Assembly: GCF_001649575.2 (NCBI RefSeq)
Contig: NC_051440.1
Location: 18,690,816 to 18,754,815, forward strand
Source of the DNA: Kryptolebias marmoratus
Lineage: Eukaryota > Chordata > Actinopteri > Cyprinodontiformes > Rivulidae
DNA: 64,000 nt
Reading direction: 5' to 3'
This document shows positions 24,767-37,800 of this stretch, piece after piece. The translations under genes and the position numbers were made by a program. The notes below the pieces were generated by a model. It searched no databases. It was not told the origin of the DNA and saw nothing but the letters and a program-made list of their open reading frames with translations. Numbering within the stretch: the stretch's first letter is position 1; each line of letters starts with the position of its first letter.

Positions 24767-27700
24767 TACCATATTAATTACCACAGAGTATTTTTGCTCA
24801 AGAGTAAAAAAAAAAAAATCACAAAGTAAGAGAAATCAAACACAAAAATACTTTCTAACCAAAGGAATTTGTTTATGCACAAGTCAAGAGGCAGAAAGAA
24901 AAGAGAAACAGCTTCAAGCAACAAGATTCTTACAAAACACGTCATTTTGCAAGAGAGGCTTGTAAAAAGAGTTAATTGTAGCATCTAACTAACATCTGTT
25001 GGACTAGCAGAATGACGAGAAATACATTTGTGCTCTTCAAGAACACCAGACTTCTTATACTAAATACGGGGCTGTGGCTGTGTATACTGGACTCTGCAAA
25101 AGTAGATTAAAGCACTGAGAGGGGGAATAACCTTTGATGCAGCTGTGACATGTCAGCTAAACAGAGGGTCTGTGTTGCTGTGATGTGGACTGATAATGTG
25201 CTGCATATCAGTGGAAGGAAGTGCACCAGTTATTGTTATGACCACAAAGGTATGGGTGGTCCCCATGTGGACGAATACACACACACACACAGATTTACAA
25301 AAGGAACTAGAAAGTTGACAGGAGCACATAAATATACAATATCTATAAAAAATATTCTTAAATACAAGCTCTTTGAACACCTGATGTTTTCATTCTTATT
25401 AGATACCGGACTCTGCTGCATGCACTGACCTACAAGGGCATGCAGTGCATTCACGCAGACTTTTATACACAAAAGTAATCTGTGGAATGCATTTTCCCCT
25501 TGTAACAGATGCAAACCGTTTACAACAACACATTAAGCAGGCAAGCTTGTCCAGAGACACCATATTCTTTTAACAATAGATCTATAAACACATGTGAGCA
25601 CATGCACATGGAGAGAGAAAGGGATGCAAGAGGTTAATATAGAGTTCGCAGTACTAAGTCTGTCAGTAACTGAGAGCTGATGCTGGCAGAGATTCATCAT
25701 GGCTAGAGTACAGCAGCGACCTGTCCAAACAACGTGTTCAGCCTCGCCCAAGAGAAGTAGGACAGAGCTAATCCCCTCACAAAAAGACATGACGCTGGAT
25801 GTGTTACAACAAAAAAAAAATCCACGAAAACACAAACCTGCTGCTTCGTTTTGCACGTCATGACTGATTACTTTACTCTTCACGACTTTAGATCTACAAT
25901 CAGGTTTATGGCCTGAAGCAAGATACGGTAAACATAAGGGCATTTTAGTGAAGCACTCAAATCTACTTAGATTTTGAGCTCAAATTACTCTATTTAAATA
26001 ACTATCCATCAGCACAAAGCAGAGTGAAACATTACTGTATCCTGTTACCAGGAATGAAACGTAAAACCTGACTGTAAACAGGTCTCACACATGGAAACAG
26101 GAAAAAAAAAAAAACTTTGCCACCATTAGAAACATGGTAAGAGACAAGCTCATATCGGCCTTTAAAAAAAAGACCTTTTACAGCAGTGCTGCTCTTGCAC
26201 TGTCATGCCCACACACACACGTTACACGAGTACACAACACACAACACACAGGCAAACCGAGGCAATCAGTGAGTGGATGACAGCCTCCAGACAGGAACTG
26301 CTCCCAGCATTTGTAACGCTGTTCATAAATCACTTCGCACAGTGGGGTAATGATCCATCGAGAAAGAGAGAGGTGAAGCTCACCTCAAAAGTAGAGCCCT
26401 TTTATAGACCCTTCTTGTGTAAAAGTGCTGACAGAAACATGATTATTGCTGTATGTACAGCTTTGGAAAAGAAAAGAAAAAAACTCTACAGGGGCAAATC
26501 AGCAGCTTGGAGAAATGTGGTGATATTTGTGTTGACTCTATGGGGACTTTACTGCTCTTTACTATATATTTTAATATTAAAGGTACATTATTCAGTTTTA
26601 AACGAGAAGCTCAAATAAAATAGGTCTTAGTTTGAATGCAATCTATTTTTTTTATTCCCATTTATAATGTGTTTAAAGAGCCAGGTGATTGAATAATCCA
26701 GATCTCTCATTCTTGTCAATATAATTGTGCAGAAACTGTTAGAGACATTGGCCTGGAGGAAGTACACAATGATCTTAAGCCAGGTACTTTCATTCTGTGG
26801 CTTTCACTCATGTTATTTTTTTTCCTTTTTTTTGGGTTAATTCATGGTAATGTTGTATTTATTTAAGGGAAACATCTGTTATGGTAACAGTTCAGAGATT
26901 TGTATTTGTTTTTAGGCTGTTATCCTGTGAACTAATGATAAGTTTGATTCATAGGTAGGAAGTTTAATAATAGATTAGTTACCTGTGACATTTTTTTTCC
27001 ATTTATTAAAAGAAACAACACCAGTTGTTTTCCATTCTAAAAAACATGTAACGTTACATAGAAACTGACGTGAGTTTTTTTGTACAAATCCTTTCTGCAC
27101 ATCACAACAAAAACACCTCTGTCTTCTCGTGTCTTGGCTGACATTCAGATGCTGCCGCCATCCTTGTGTACACTCTGCATGAGCAGAAGTGCTTTCCTAC
27201 CGAGAATCTGAATTTTACCACTTTCTACTGTAAATAATACTCAAGAGGGCCGTGCTGACGCTGTGTGAGGCCGCCTGCTGATGAAATCTGGCATGAGCTT
27301 CCAAAAAAAATCTTTGCAGCTCTTTTTGAACAACATAAGCTGCTCCTGTTGCTCACTTTTTTTTCAGGAATGTAAACTGAAGTCTGCATTCCTGAACCAA
27401 AATTACAATAATTCAAGAGTAACAAGATGAAGAACACAGCCAAAATCTCTGAGCGTGTTCCCTTTCTCTCAAGCTCTTTTCATGTGGTCATATAAAAAAT
27501 CTTCATTTGTGTATAATAAAAAACTAAAATTACCACATGTATAGTTTTCAGTTCACCAATACCTCCTATTGCTTAAATATAAATCTGCAACCTTTTCAGA
27601 GCGTTGCTGATAGGAACTGGTAAATAAAAAAGAATCTGACTGTATATTTGTTTGTAGTTTAGGATTAATTAGTTTAAACTTAAATTAAACAACAGGGTTA

Positions 27701-29541
27701 GAGTTAAATTACATTAAATTCCATTAAACTTTGTTTTAATTGTTAATACTGAGGACCTTCACGGAACAGTGATCCTAATTATAAAAGTTAATTGCAGAGA
27801 ATTCAGTTATTGACTCTCAGTGGCACCCCTGGTGTTTGTGTTGTTTCTGTCAGTTCGGTGTCATTTTTATTTATTTATTTTTTTACCATTATGAAGAAAA
27901 AAGCTTCTCTGGAAGTTGTGCATTTTGCAATTTATTATTAAATGACTGCCTGGAACGGAATAAACATCACAAAAAGTGGAGTAGTCAATCTGATTCTTAA
28001 AAACATCTCATTGAGGAAGGACTGTTCCAAGTTCCTTCAATATTGAGACCTAAAATGGAAATAAACTCTATACATTTTGTTAAATTGCCTCAGCATGAAT
28101 TAAACTAGAACCCTTCTATAGGATTTTTTAAGTTCACGATTCTTTTAAAAATTACAAATAATTGCACTTTGAGAGATTTTCAGTCAAAACAAAAAGACAT
28201 TTTTGTCAGGTTTTGCTACCTTCCTTTCATGCCTGTGACAAATCAAGTAGCGTTAAGAAGTATATATGCTACATAAAACAGTGCTTGTAAAAAAAAAATG
28301 TATGTTTAAATCATTTCACACTTACTGTTTGAGTTTCTGCTGCAGCTGTTCTCTGCTGCTTTGTCAAACCCTCCTATCAGAGACAGAAACAAGCAAAATA
28401 TTTGCATTAACACAAATATCGGTCATACAAAATCCTACAAGAGATTCAACAAGTTAGCAAAGACAAGAGTGGTGAAACAACACAAATACATTTTCATGAC
28501 AGAAACTCACACACGGAAACCGTCCTGTAAATCATTCAATAAAATAAGTCAAGAGAAGATTTAAATAAAGACAGAAACCCCAAATCTTCTTCCTGCTCCA
28601 AGACAAAGACAAACTCTATATAACAGAAAGATTACATTAGTGCAAGTGGCTCTTGGACTCACTTCAGTAGTTTAATGGAAAATATCTCTGGCAAAACTAA
28701 AAAAAAGGGAGATTCTCTAATTAATCAAGAAAATTACAATAGCACAGCCGCGCCCAACCGCTGTAAAACACTGGGGTCATATTATTTTGGGAAAAAACAA
28801 GAAGGAGAAGAAAGGTTTGTGCGCTACATGGTCAGTATAAGCTAATGAAATAAATATGGCTACCATGTTTAACATCAAAATGAAAGCCAAAGCTAAGAAT
28901 GTTTGGAAAGTGCATAAACTCGAGAGCTGAGTGTGAGGGAGTCAGTAATAACAGTGTGTTGGGATAATGATTTGCAGTGTTGGCTCTGAATCTGTGCCAA
29001 CTCTAGATTGGGGGGGAAACATATATTCTTAGGAGTTCAAATCACTGTTTCATTTATTAACAGATTTACATGAAGATAATAGCATATTCAGTGAAGTAAT
29101 AAAAAGGCAGCAAGGCGAAAGTGTCTGCTTTTCACGGCTTGCTAAAACAGATCAGTATTTGGTAAAACTACATCGGAAGCAGCAGAATTTTGTGATTTAC
29201 GGACTTGCAGGGAAAGCAGAAACACACCAGTTTGTGTGAGCATGCTAAGGCCTTTAAATCAGCTCAGGCTTGAGGAATCTCTCCTCTTAGCCTCCAGCAT
29301 TAAGTGATTTATTGGTGGAAATGCTGACAATGACTTTTTTTTTTTTCTTCTTTCTTTTTCAGAACAAGAAAGCAGCCAGCCTCAATTCCAGCTGAACTCT
29401 GCCAAGATGAATAGTGATTTATATCTGATTAGGTTTATTAAAAAAAGAGACCCTAGAAAAAATAAATAAATAAAAAACAGAAAAAAAATGTGTTTTAAAT
29501 AGATTTTCAAAGACATTTGAATCCAACTGGTTTTATAGGGA

Positions 29542-29640
29542 TACAGTGTGCCTATAAAAAAGTATTCACCCTCTTGGATGTTTTATACTTTTATTGCTGT
29601 CATAAATCCATCATGGGCAATATAAATTGACTTTCTTTTA
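29542..29640 (+). mobile_element. Tc1-like transposon terminus, truncated
   Basis: The stretch beginning TACAGTGTGCCTATAAAAA, then AGTATTCACC and GGATGTTTTATACTTTTATTG, resembles the terminal inverted repeat of a widespread fish Tc1-like family. A TA dinucleotide sits at its start, as expected for that superfamily. The inverted partner was not seen within the next 2 kb, so only one end survives. Sequence to about 30250 may be interior of the same element but I could not confirm it. Confidence 0.45.
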
Positions 29641-32600
29641 CACTACAGTTCTGGTGTGTCAGTTATGAGATTCAGTATGAATGAGTATGAACTATATCCA
29701 ATAAATAGTCATTTTTGTTTTGTTTGTACAATCATTTGTTGTTGTTTTTCTGTGGTTTTTAAGTGTATTTTAACAGTTACTTTTTAATGCTTCAACTTTT
29801 TGTATAATATCTAATCTGCTTGACAAATTTGTATTCTTTATCATGTTGTCTTTCTTTGCTGCTACAATAACTCTTTCATCTTCTACATTTTCAAACATTG
29901 CTAATGAGAGCAAACATTTACAGACATCAGAGTGCATTAATAGGGCACGGATTATACCATCTGTAGAACTGTACACGAAACACCTCCTGCTCAGAAATAT
30001 CTGCTAGTTTCTAGACATGTGAACCAGCCATTTGGGCAAAGAACCAAGAACACCTCGTCACCAAGATGCTCGTTTTTACAAGTGGAGTCTAAGACAACTT
30101 GTTCTCCAAAGGTGATTATCCTGAGGAGAAAGCTACAGTTGGTGGACTACAACAGCTCCATGTGGAAGACATTATTGGCAATTACAGTACAGTAGTTGAG
30201 ACACTTATACAAGCTATGCAATATATACACAGGAAAAGCCACAGCATGTATCTATGTCGAGTAAAGGAGGGGTGGGTATGAATGTTGCTAAACAAGGACT
30301 TAGGCAAAACATTCTTGTCTGTGCCAAAAGCCTGGACTGATTAGGCTGAGAGTCACGTGAAATACATAAAACACATCACTAACCGATTAGGAAGAGGAAA
30401 CAATAAAGTGAGACAAAACGAATGGAGCTGTTTTGCCCGTTTTGAGCAGTTTACTGCCCTTATGGAGCCGTCCCTGAGTACTGTTTGACTGATGATGAAC
30501 TCCTCTGACAGCTGAGCGTGTGTGGTAGACGGAAAGTGTCAGAAGAAAATGATTAAGCTCTTCTCACACGAAGCGTGCTTTGTACACACATAATTATGTA
30601 AGATCTCTAGCTGATTGCCTCCAACAAGCAATCAGGCGCTGTTTGTCTTTCACCTCCATTGTGGTCTCGCCATCTAAAGGAATCACAAAGGCAAACATGT
30701 CCCCTTCTCAAAATGAATGATTTCCAGCCAGACCCTCCAGCCACACTGATGAGAGTCTGAATTCATAAAGACAACTGTACTGCAACATTACAAGCAATTT
30801 TCTTTATAGTCTACCTCTGAAAGAGATTTGTCTTGTTCTATGCACATGGTTTAAATCAAGGTGGACTAGAAAGCTGTGATTTTCAAAGCCCTCTATTTTC
30901 AGGGCTCATGTGCTACTCAATTTAACTTTCCCTGGCCAAACAAAGGGCTGAATCTCAGAAAAATGAAAGACTGGCACAAACATAGTCAGCACATGAGGTT
31001 ATAATTTATCCTTAACAAATCTTTGTGCGCATCTTTCTCAAGTTACCATAAACTACAGAGACAAAAATATGTAATGTTGCCCATACTTTCTTCCTCTTCC
31101 AGGGCTAAGAAATTAAATATATTTGACCTTGTGGAGTCAGTTCGGGTGACAATGTTTGCACTTGTGTCGACTGGCTAGGTGATAGCCGAGCATGGTTATC
31201 TGAAAATGGAGCCGTGTTCTTCACAAATTTTACAGGATCTAATCAAAAGTAGATGATTTTCCCCAGGTTCGCTGTGTAACCTAATAAAACTGTAACAGAC
31301 TCAACACCAACACTGTGCCAACGAATGTTCTGCATTCCGTGGGAAACAAATGAGTACAACAAAGAAAAGCACTGATAGTGGTTTTATAGTTGCATCACCT
31401 CGTGCAGAATTTTGCATAAGATAGTGTCCCGAATCAAATGAGAGTCGACTCAAAGCAATCAGTGATAATTTGGGGAAAAAACCTTGGCTTCCTTTCAGGA
31501 ATGATTCTGCAAATCAACAACTTGTGATTAAAAATCATCTCCATTTAAAATCCTTTGGTCTTAAGATCGGCCTCTCCTTCACTACTGACATTTACGGCCT
31601 CCCAGTCCCACCAGCTAGCCAGAAAGACGAGCCGAAGAAGCTGCCAAAAACTTTTTCTGACATTTGATTGAGCTCTTTTTTTCAGTGGAAAGTCGAGTGA
31701 GGTTGTTGTTGGGTTTTCACAAACACCCTCAGCTGTTTTCCTCATTTCTCCCATGTTTTCCCCAGTACAGATAATTTCAGCAGATGTCCATCTGATCTCC
31801 ATCAGGGGTAGAACTAACAACCGAAGCCGCTTGTATTAATATGAAACATATCCTTTTTTTAGAACTTCAGTGAATGGCTTTTCTGAACTCATTGGAACAC
31901 CATACGCCCCAGCATATGAGTAACCTACTCTCCCTATAAGCTAAGCACAAATATATGCTCTGTTAAACAGGAAACACTCTTAGTGTAAATGCAGTAGATG
32001 TTTACACTGGGATTTGGTACTCTACCCAGAGGCATCAAAGAATACATCATCCAGACTTCTTTCATCAATTCAAAACAAATCCATGAATGTGTCTCTTCAA
32101 ATCTCCTTTTCCTTTGTCTATCGCATCCTGTCTTAGCCGTCCACGAGAAATCCCACCAACACACATCTTTAACAACAAGCTCATGTGTCCCTTCCACTTA
32201 ATCTGCTGAATCTACAGGGACTCTATGACTGTCCAAGCTCATTGTACAAGCCTCTGAGCCCCCCACACAACCACAGATGCTCAGCCCTAAGTGAGGAGCC
32301 CGACATATGGAAGCAATCATAGTGGACAGAGATGAAATGATACATAGAACTATTACATACGGTGTATGGCTCAGTAATGACTTAGATCCGATGTCTAATC
32401 AAAATACAGTCACTCAGCAACAGATTTAATAGATATGTGTGTTGTCTCATAGTTAAAGTCCTGGTAAGTAATGACCAAGATCAGATATCTTATTGTAATG
32501 CATTGATGTACTTCTATTGTGCAGAAAATACAGGACAAAACTATTGTTTATCAATAAAGTCATTGCAATTAGAGAATTTGGCTTATTTAAATTAAAATAT

Positions 32601-32789
32601 CAACCAATTAAAACTGATTACAATTAAACACCTTAATACTATGATTACATATGATTACTATGATACTATGATAATTTCTTGAGGTGATCCTAATTTGTTT
32701 ATATTGTGCAAACATAAATGGAAATACAGAATATAAAACAAAGTTTGTACAATTTCAATGCACCTAAAGTCAAGATTTTGTTCAAATGA

Positions 32790-33560
32790 AGCCATTCCTT
32801 TCTCGTAAGTTATTTACATATTCTTCAGGAAATGCTCCTTATGTTTCTTAAAAACCATTTCAAAGCTTTTCTTTGGATAATCTTCAGTCTTTTGTTCTAT
32901 TATCTGTCAAGAAGATTCCACACTGCTTCAATAATGTTGAGGTTTGGGCTCTGAGGAGACAAATCCATGACTGATGGTGTTCCATTGTATGTTTTTTTTT
33001 TCTATCAAAGTATGCTTGTTGCTGGATTGGCAGTTTGTAGGGGTCACTGTCATGCTGAAAAACAAAGCTCTTGCCAGTCAGATGCTTTCCAGATCATATT
33101 GCTTAGTGGATTAATTAGATTGAGCTTTCATGTGCTCTTAATTCCATCAGTTTTGACAAAATCCCTAACAACTTTGGCTGAAACTTGGAAAAACCCCTAC
33201 AGTGTTTTACAAACGGTTGCATACACTTCCTGTTTTACCTCTCCTATGACCGCTTTCATACATGCCGATGATGATTTGAACCAAATAATTCACATTTGGA
33301 TTCATTACTACATAAGACCTGTTGCCACAGATTTTCAGTTCACGTCCTGTTTAATTTGGCATACCTCAGTCTTTTCTTTCTCCTTTCTCCTTCCATAGGA
33401 ATGACTTTTTGACAGCCACCACTTCATGGAGATTTTTTCTGATGAGGCTTTGGCAAACCATTGATAGATCAAATAAAGGGCCAGATAAATCTCTTAGGTC
33501 TCATGTCAAGTTTTTTACTAGATTTTACTCTGTATTTCTGAAAGGAAATCACATTTTGTT
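32790..33560 (-). mobile_element. Decayed Tc1-like transposon (antisense transposase)
   Basis: Read leftward, the minus strand gives VFQHDSDPYKLPIQQQAYFDR, matching the FQHDNDPKH...YLDR second-aspartate block of Tc1 transposases. About 30 codons later a segment encodes SPNLNIIEAVWNLLD after one frame correction, which is the PDLNxIExxW block with the last catalytic glutamate. The plus-strand stretch to 33560 matches the antisense of the N-terminal half (helix-turn-helix region), for example near 33400-33470. Several breaks, a T run at 32991-33000 and no clear terminal repeats show an inactive copy. Confidence 0.75.
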
Positions 33561-33639
33561 ACTGTTCATCCGTAGCTGTAGGTTATTTTGTTAGGCCGTC
33601 TCTGCTTTTGTCTGGCTTATGTCAATTTTCCTCAAGGTG

Positions 33640-34235
33640 TTTTCTTGATACATTATATATTGAAGGAAGATATTCCAAGTTCTTTCATCCATTCTTCCTT
33701 CTTCAGCTGCTTATCTGGGATTATAGAAGCAGTGCTGTACCTCCCGCACCTTGTATACTTTTAGCTAATCTGGACGAGTCCAGAAGGCAAGTTTTATTAA
33801 ATGCCCAAACAACCTTAACTTGGCCCTCTCAATACAGAGGAGCAGCGACTCAATAGTTCCTCCTGAATAGCTGAGCTCCTCACCCTGTCCCTAAGTCGAG
33901 TCCAGCAACTCTTCAAAGGAAACTCATTTCAGCTCCTTGTTTTTTACGATCTCATTCTTTCCCATAGATCAGTGTTGTCCAATCCTGGTCCTTGAGGGCC
34001 ACTATCCTGCATGTTTTAGATGTTTCTGCTTTGACACACCTGATTTAAATGCACGGGTGATTAACAGTCTTCTGCAGAACTTGAAGACCTGCTGAAGAGC
34101 AGAGAAACAACTAAAACACTCAGAATAGTGACCCTTGAGGACCAGGACTGGACACCATTGTCATAGATTATGACCATGAGTGAAGGTTGAAACATAGATT
34201 GATTGATAAATTAATACCTTTGCCTTATGACTCTG
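33640..34235 (-). mobile_element. LINE remnant (RT C-terminal region), split by the MITE
   Basis: On the minus strand, entering from 34235, the sequence encodes a degenerate version of the KAKLSIYxSIYVPTLTYGHE block (here INQSMFQPSLMV). It is cut by the MITE at 33970-34160. It resumes as TRLRDRVRSSAIQEEL (about 33850-33905) and runs into a degenerate WLGH block. This block order is that of the post-catalytic domain of LINE polyproteins common in teleosts. Numerous stops make it a pseudogene. The interruption dates the MITE as the younger insertion. Confidence 0.7.
33970..34160. mobile_element. hAT-type MITE, 191 bp, with 8-bp target duplication
   Basis: The element has terminal inverted repeats of about 50 bp (41 of 50 positions agree by hand). 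They start CAGTGTTGTCC on the left and, on the complement of the right, CAATGGTGTCC. The CAxTG ends are typical of hAT elements. It is flanked by CCATAGAT (33962-33969) and TCATAGAT (34161-34168), an 8-bp target duplication with one mismatch, again the hAT length. There is no coding capacity. It is inserted inside an older antisense LINE remnant, which reads through when the MITE and one flank copy are ignored. Confidence 0.85.
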
Positions 34236-34249
34236 TTTTCACCTTACTA

Positions 34250-34665
34250 TAGTAGACACCCTTTTGTCACAAATCACTCCTGAAACTTTTCTCCATCCTG
34301 TCCGGACTCTCTTCTTCACCTCTTTACCACACTCCCCGTTTTCCTGGACAGTCGACCCAAAGTCCTTGAAGTCCTGCACCTTTGAGACTTCTGCTTCTTC
34401 TAGTTTCGCTGTTCCACCCGTCTCCCTCTCATTCACACACATACTCTGTCTTGATATGGCTGACTTTCATTCCTAGTCTTTCAAGTGCATACCTCCACTT
34501 CTCCAGGTTATCTTCCACCTGTTCCCTGTTCTCACCACAGATTACAACGTCTATGACTCCCTCCAGGCAGAAAACGGACACAAGGCATTCTTCCATGGTT
34601 ACTGCCAACGTCATCTGCAAACATCATAGTCCGTGGGGATTCCTACCTGACCTCATCTGAGGTCA
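34250..34665 (-). mobile_element. RTE-like LINE remnant, reverse transcriptase fragment
   Basis: Reading leftward, the minus strand gives DEVRxESPRTMMFADDV (about 34607-34655) with the catalytic FADD box intact. A stretch of about 60 bases absent from typical copies follows. Then come DVVICGENREQVEDNLEKW, RYALERLGMKVSHIKTEY, VCVNERETGGTAKL and GSTVQENGECGKEVKKRV. These are the hallmark strings of RTE-clade reverse transcriptases of fish. The frame is retained over long pieces but breaks at the insertion and near the C-terminal end, where it abuts the other LINE remnant. It is non-functional. Confidence 0.85.
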
Positions 34666-34875
34666 AGAATGATGCAGTTTCACCTCTCACCACCATCTCT
34701 TCTCCCTCTGTCTCCTGGCATGTTTTCCCTCCCTACAGTAGTCAAGTTTTGCCGGCACCCTGCTTGTCAACAGCACCCGTGGAGGTCATTGTTAACCCGG
34801 GCCTCAACCAACCCACTTATGGTGTCACTTGGATGAGCTCGAATGTTAGTGAGAGCTTGTTTTTGTTTGATGTGT
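34666..34875 (-). repeat. Probable interspersed repeat next to the RTE fragment
   Basis: This C/T-rich segment is denser in CG and CCC than the flanks and includes GTTAACCCGGGCCTCAACCA. It looks like transposon sequence, possibly an upstream part of the RTE copy. No protein motif could be read, so the assignment is by position and composition only. Confidence 0.3.
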
Positions 34876-37800
34876 GACCTAACATACATCTGACAGTGGT
34901 GAATCATTAGAATTGGACTGAAAATTAGAAAAAACCTTGAAAGAACTCAATAACTGTTGATTAGTACATTAAGACTCTAAAACCCTTTTAGAAGATAACA
35001 TAAGACAGAATCTGTGAAGGCAAAACATGAATAAATGAGAATGCCTGAAGACTATTTTGCCAAATAACACAAAACTTTTCATTTAAAAAAAAAAGTTTTC
35101 TCATGTAGAACACCACAGACAAGGGATCAAGGTGTACTCTATGTCAAACAAACACACATTCTTAGTAATCCAGTGTCATGTTCCTGTCAATTCATCTTCA
35201 GGTAGCACACTTTACCTTATAAACTAGGAATGTTTTTGTACCAAAGGACAAAGAGAAGAAGCCAGCTCAGTAATTTTCTCTTGTCATTCATCTCTAGCAC
35301 ACATCTGCTATCATCTATTTGACAGCAATCGATCCTCATAATACATCAATAACACCACTGTGACCTATATTTTTATTTTAGAAATGAGGACAGCAGTTAC
35401 AAGCTGACAGAAGGATTTATGACTCTCTGATTCCATATCAGGGTGTCTGCATCAAAACTTTTATGGAGGGCTGTTAATCATCGAGGTTTTTGCTCTTACA
35501 GTGTTCAGCAAGCTGTTGGCTAGCAGATAAGAAGATGACAACATGAATGATTACAGACAGGCCAGGCTCTACATGGTACAGTGGTACAGTGTGAAATGTA
35601 CTAATAAACATGAAACTGATGTAAAACAGTGGGGTAAAATAAGTAAAACTAAGGCTTCTCCTAAGTGGGCTGAACGAATTATTAAATATCTTCGACATGA
35701 TAAATCAGCATGACTCAGAAAAACATCTTTTGCAATTTAATAACATCGTACAAATGAGTAAAAGAGATGGGTCAAGCCAAGAAGGGAGAGAGGAGTTCAA
35801 CAAATTGCTTTAAAAGGGAAACAAAATGGTTTACTTAGTTTTTAAGTATGCCAGAAACCTAATAATGGAAATCTTTATTGTGATCTTTAAGAATGTGTGT
35901 ACTGGACACATTGTCAGGATCTGTCTCACTTTTGTGGACAACAGAAGTCCCAAAATTCTTTCAAATTTGGCTGAACGACTAGGCTAGGTTTGGGTTTAGA
36001 GTTGGTTTGTATTAATGGATGACTAAATGTGCCAGCAACTGAAGATAATTCATTGTAATGTCCTGCAAAGTGATGGAAACACAGTTGTGAGAGAGTGTGT
36101 ATGTGTGTGTGTCTGTGAGCTGTAACCAAAATCTTTTACCAATTGATTATGTGATCATGAAAAGTTGAACCAGATGGTGGAAAGTTTGTCTATGAATTCT
36201 CCCACACACACATACAAAAGGCACACATAAACACAGCAACAAACATCCATAGTAGTGATGAAGTACTGCAGAGACTTGCCTCTCGTTTAGCATTACCACA
36301 TTAATCTTTGAAAATCATCTTCATATATTCTGTTTCACAAACACACAATCTAATCAAATGCATTTTCTCCAGATGTAGATTTACAAAAACCAGTCCACAG
36401 CCATTGAGAACATCATTTTGGCTGGAAGATTTGACTCGTGTTCGTTTTTGCCCTTGCAACGAACTGACTGACTCTGATATTGTGTTGTGCTCTCACGTGA
36501 TTTCTCAATGGGCCTTCTGAGAGCAACTGCCAGACCCACTCACTTCTTCATGTTACTCATCAGTGACAACATGGCCTTTGGGTGTTTCCTGATCTTATCT
36601 ATCACTCGCAAATTGCGTTCGAGCATTGCTATGCCAAGACACTGCTGGGTACAACAACATTCACCTAATTTTCTGGTATTGTCGAGATGAGTGGTGCATT
36701 CTTGCAGTAAAAAGTTTCACCACTGATTGCAGACATAATCATCAGAGCTGGAAGGCAATAAAACACAATGAGTCATGTCCACTTTCCCCCTTTACTTCTG
36801 TCTCCTCTTATATCATAATAATGCAAACAAAACCCTGAACAAAAGGTCCTGAACAGATAGAAAAAAACAAGTCATCAAAAGGGAAAATTAAAGATTGTTA
36901 AGAAGATTTTCAGTGTTCACAGAGCTCATTGGGTGCAGCTTTAGACTGCCATAGAAAGGTCATTTCAACAAGCCGTATTTAAAAGATGACCTCTCCATTG
37001 TTTTTTGTTCTACTTTTTCTGTTGTTCAACTTTTGGTTCAAAATAAACTGCAATAGTTAAATTTTATTTTGGAAAGTTTTAACCCTTAACATCAGCGAAC
37101 TGTCTGACAGTCAAAACCACCTGTCTGAACATTTAGAGGCACAATGTGAAGCCAGTTCAGGGCAGTGTGTGTAAAAATATCAACCATTTTAATGAGTCAC
37201 TCTCACTCTGTCTTGTGTTTTAGCAAGACATAATCTTGCTAATATATCTTTGATCAGCCACGGAAAACTAAATTCCCCTCAGTGGATGTGAAATGACTTG
37301 TTAGCATGCAAATGAAATATTAATTAGTTGACAAACATTATCCACAGAGATTTAGTGATGGCTGATTTGTTGTAACAGAAGTTTGCCTCAGTGAAACATC
37401 TGTCGACTGTAAAGTAAACATCTGCTGTCACTGGATTGGTGGGCCTTCAATAATGTTTTAGCCAAATCTGAAAAAAGTACATTAGTTGTCCTTTATCTCC
37501 GCTTTCCAAATATTGTGTGCAATTCTTAGTCATTCTTTCACTCCAATAAAAATCTATCTTAATTATCTCTCTTGTGTGAAATCACTTGATGACTCCAAAA
37601 CTCAATTTCTTCTGTTTTTGAGTCTCACATGCTGACTCAGATTCATTATGTGTATTGCTCCGTATCTTGGCTTTCTGTAGCTGAAATTCTGTTGTAGCCT
37701 GTACTGAATCTCTACACACCAAGAACTTAACGTAGAAAAGTGGCTCCATATGGGTTTAAATGCTTTGTAATGTTTTCAATCCTGATTTTGTTCAATTCTT

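Larger units (their letters stand above)
17883..32789. other. Mostly non-coding sequence
   Basis: Contains the repeat copy at 19345-19500, the repeat fragment at 22965-23050, the membrane-exon candidate at 23565-23834, CA repeats, and the Tc1 terminus at 29542-29640. The rest is AT-rich without recognisable exons. Confidence 0.5.

Noticed and set aside
25533..25943. 136-codon minus-strand frame
   Set aside because: Cysteine- and serine-rich chance composition without domain order, splice signals or recognisable similarity.
26205..26618. 137-codon plus-strand frame
   Set aside because: Starts in a CA-rich simple repeat and shows no protein-family features.
36487..36690. Plus-strand frame considered as an exon
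   Set aside because: No acceptable splice pair and no similarity that I recognise; composition matches neighbouring non-coding DNA.
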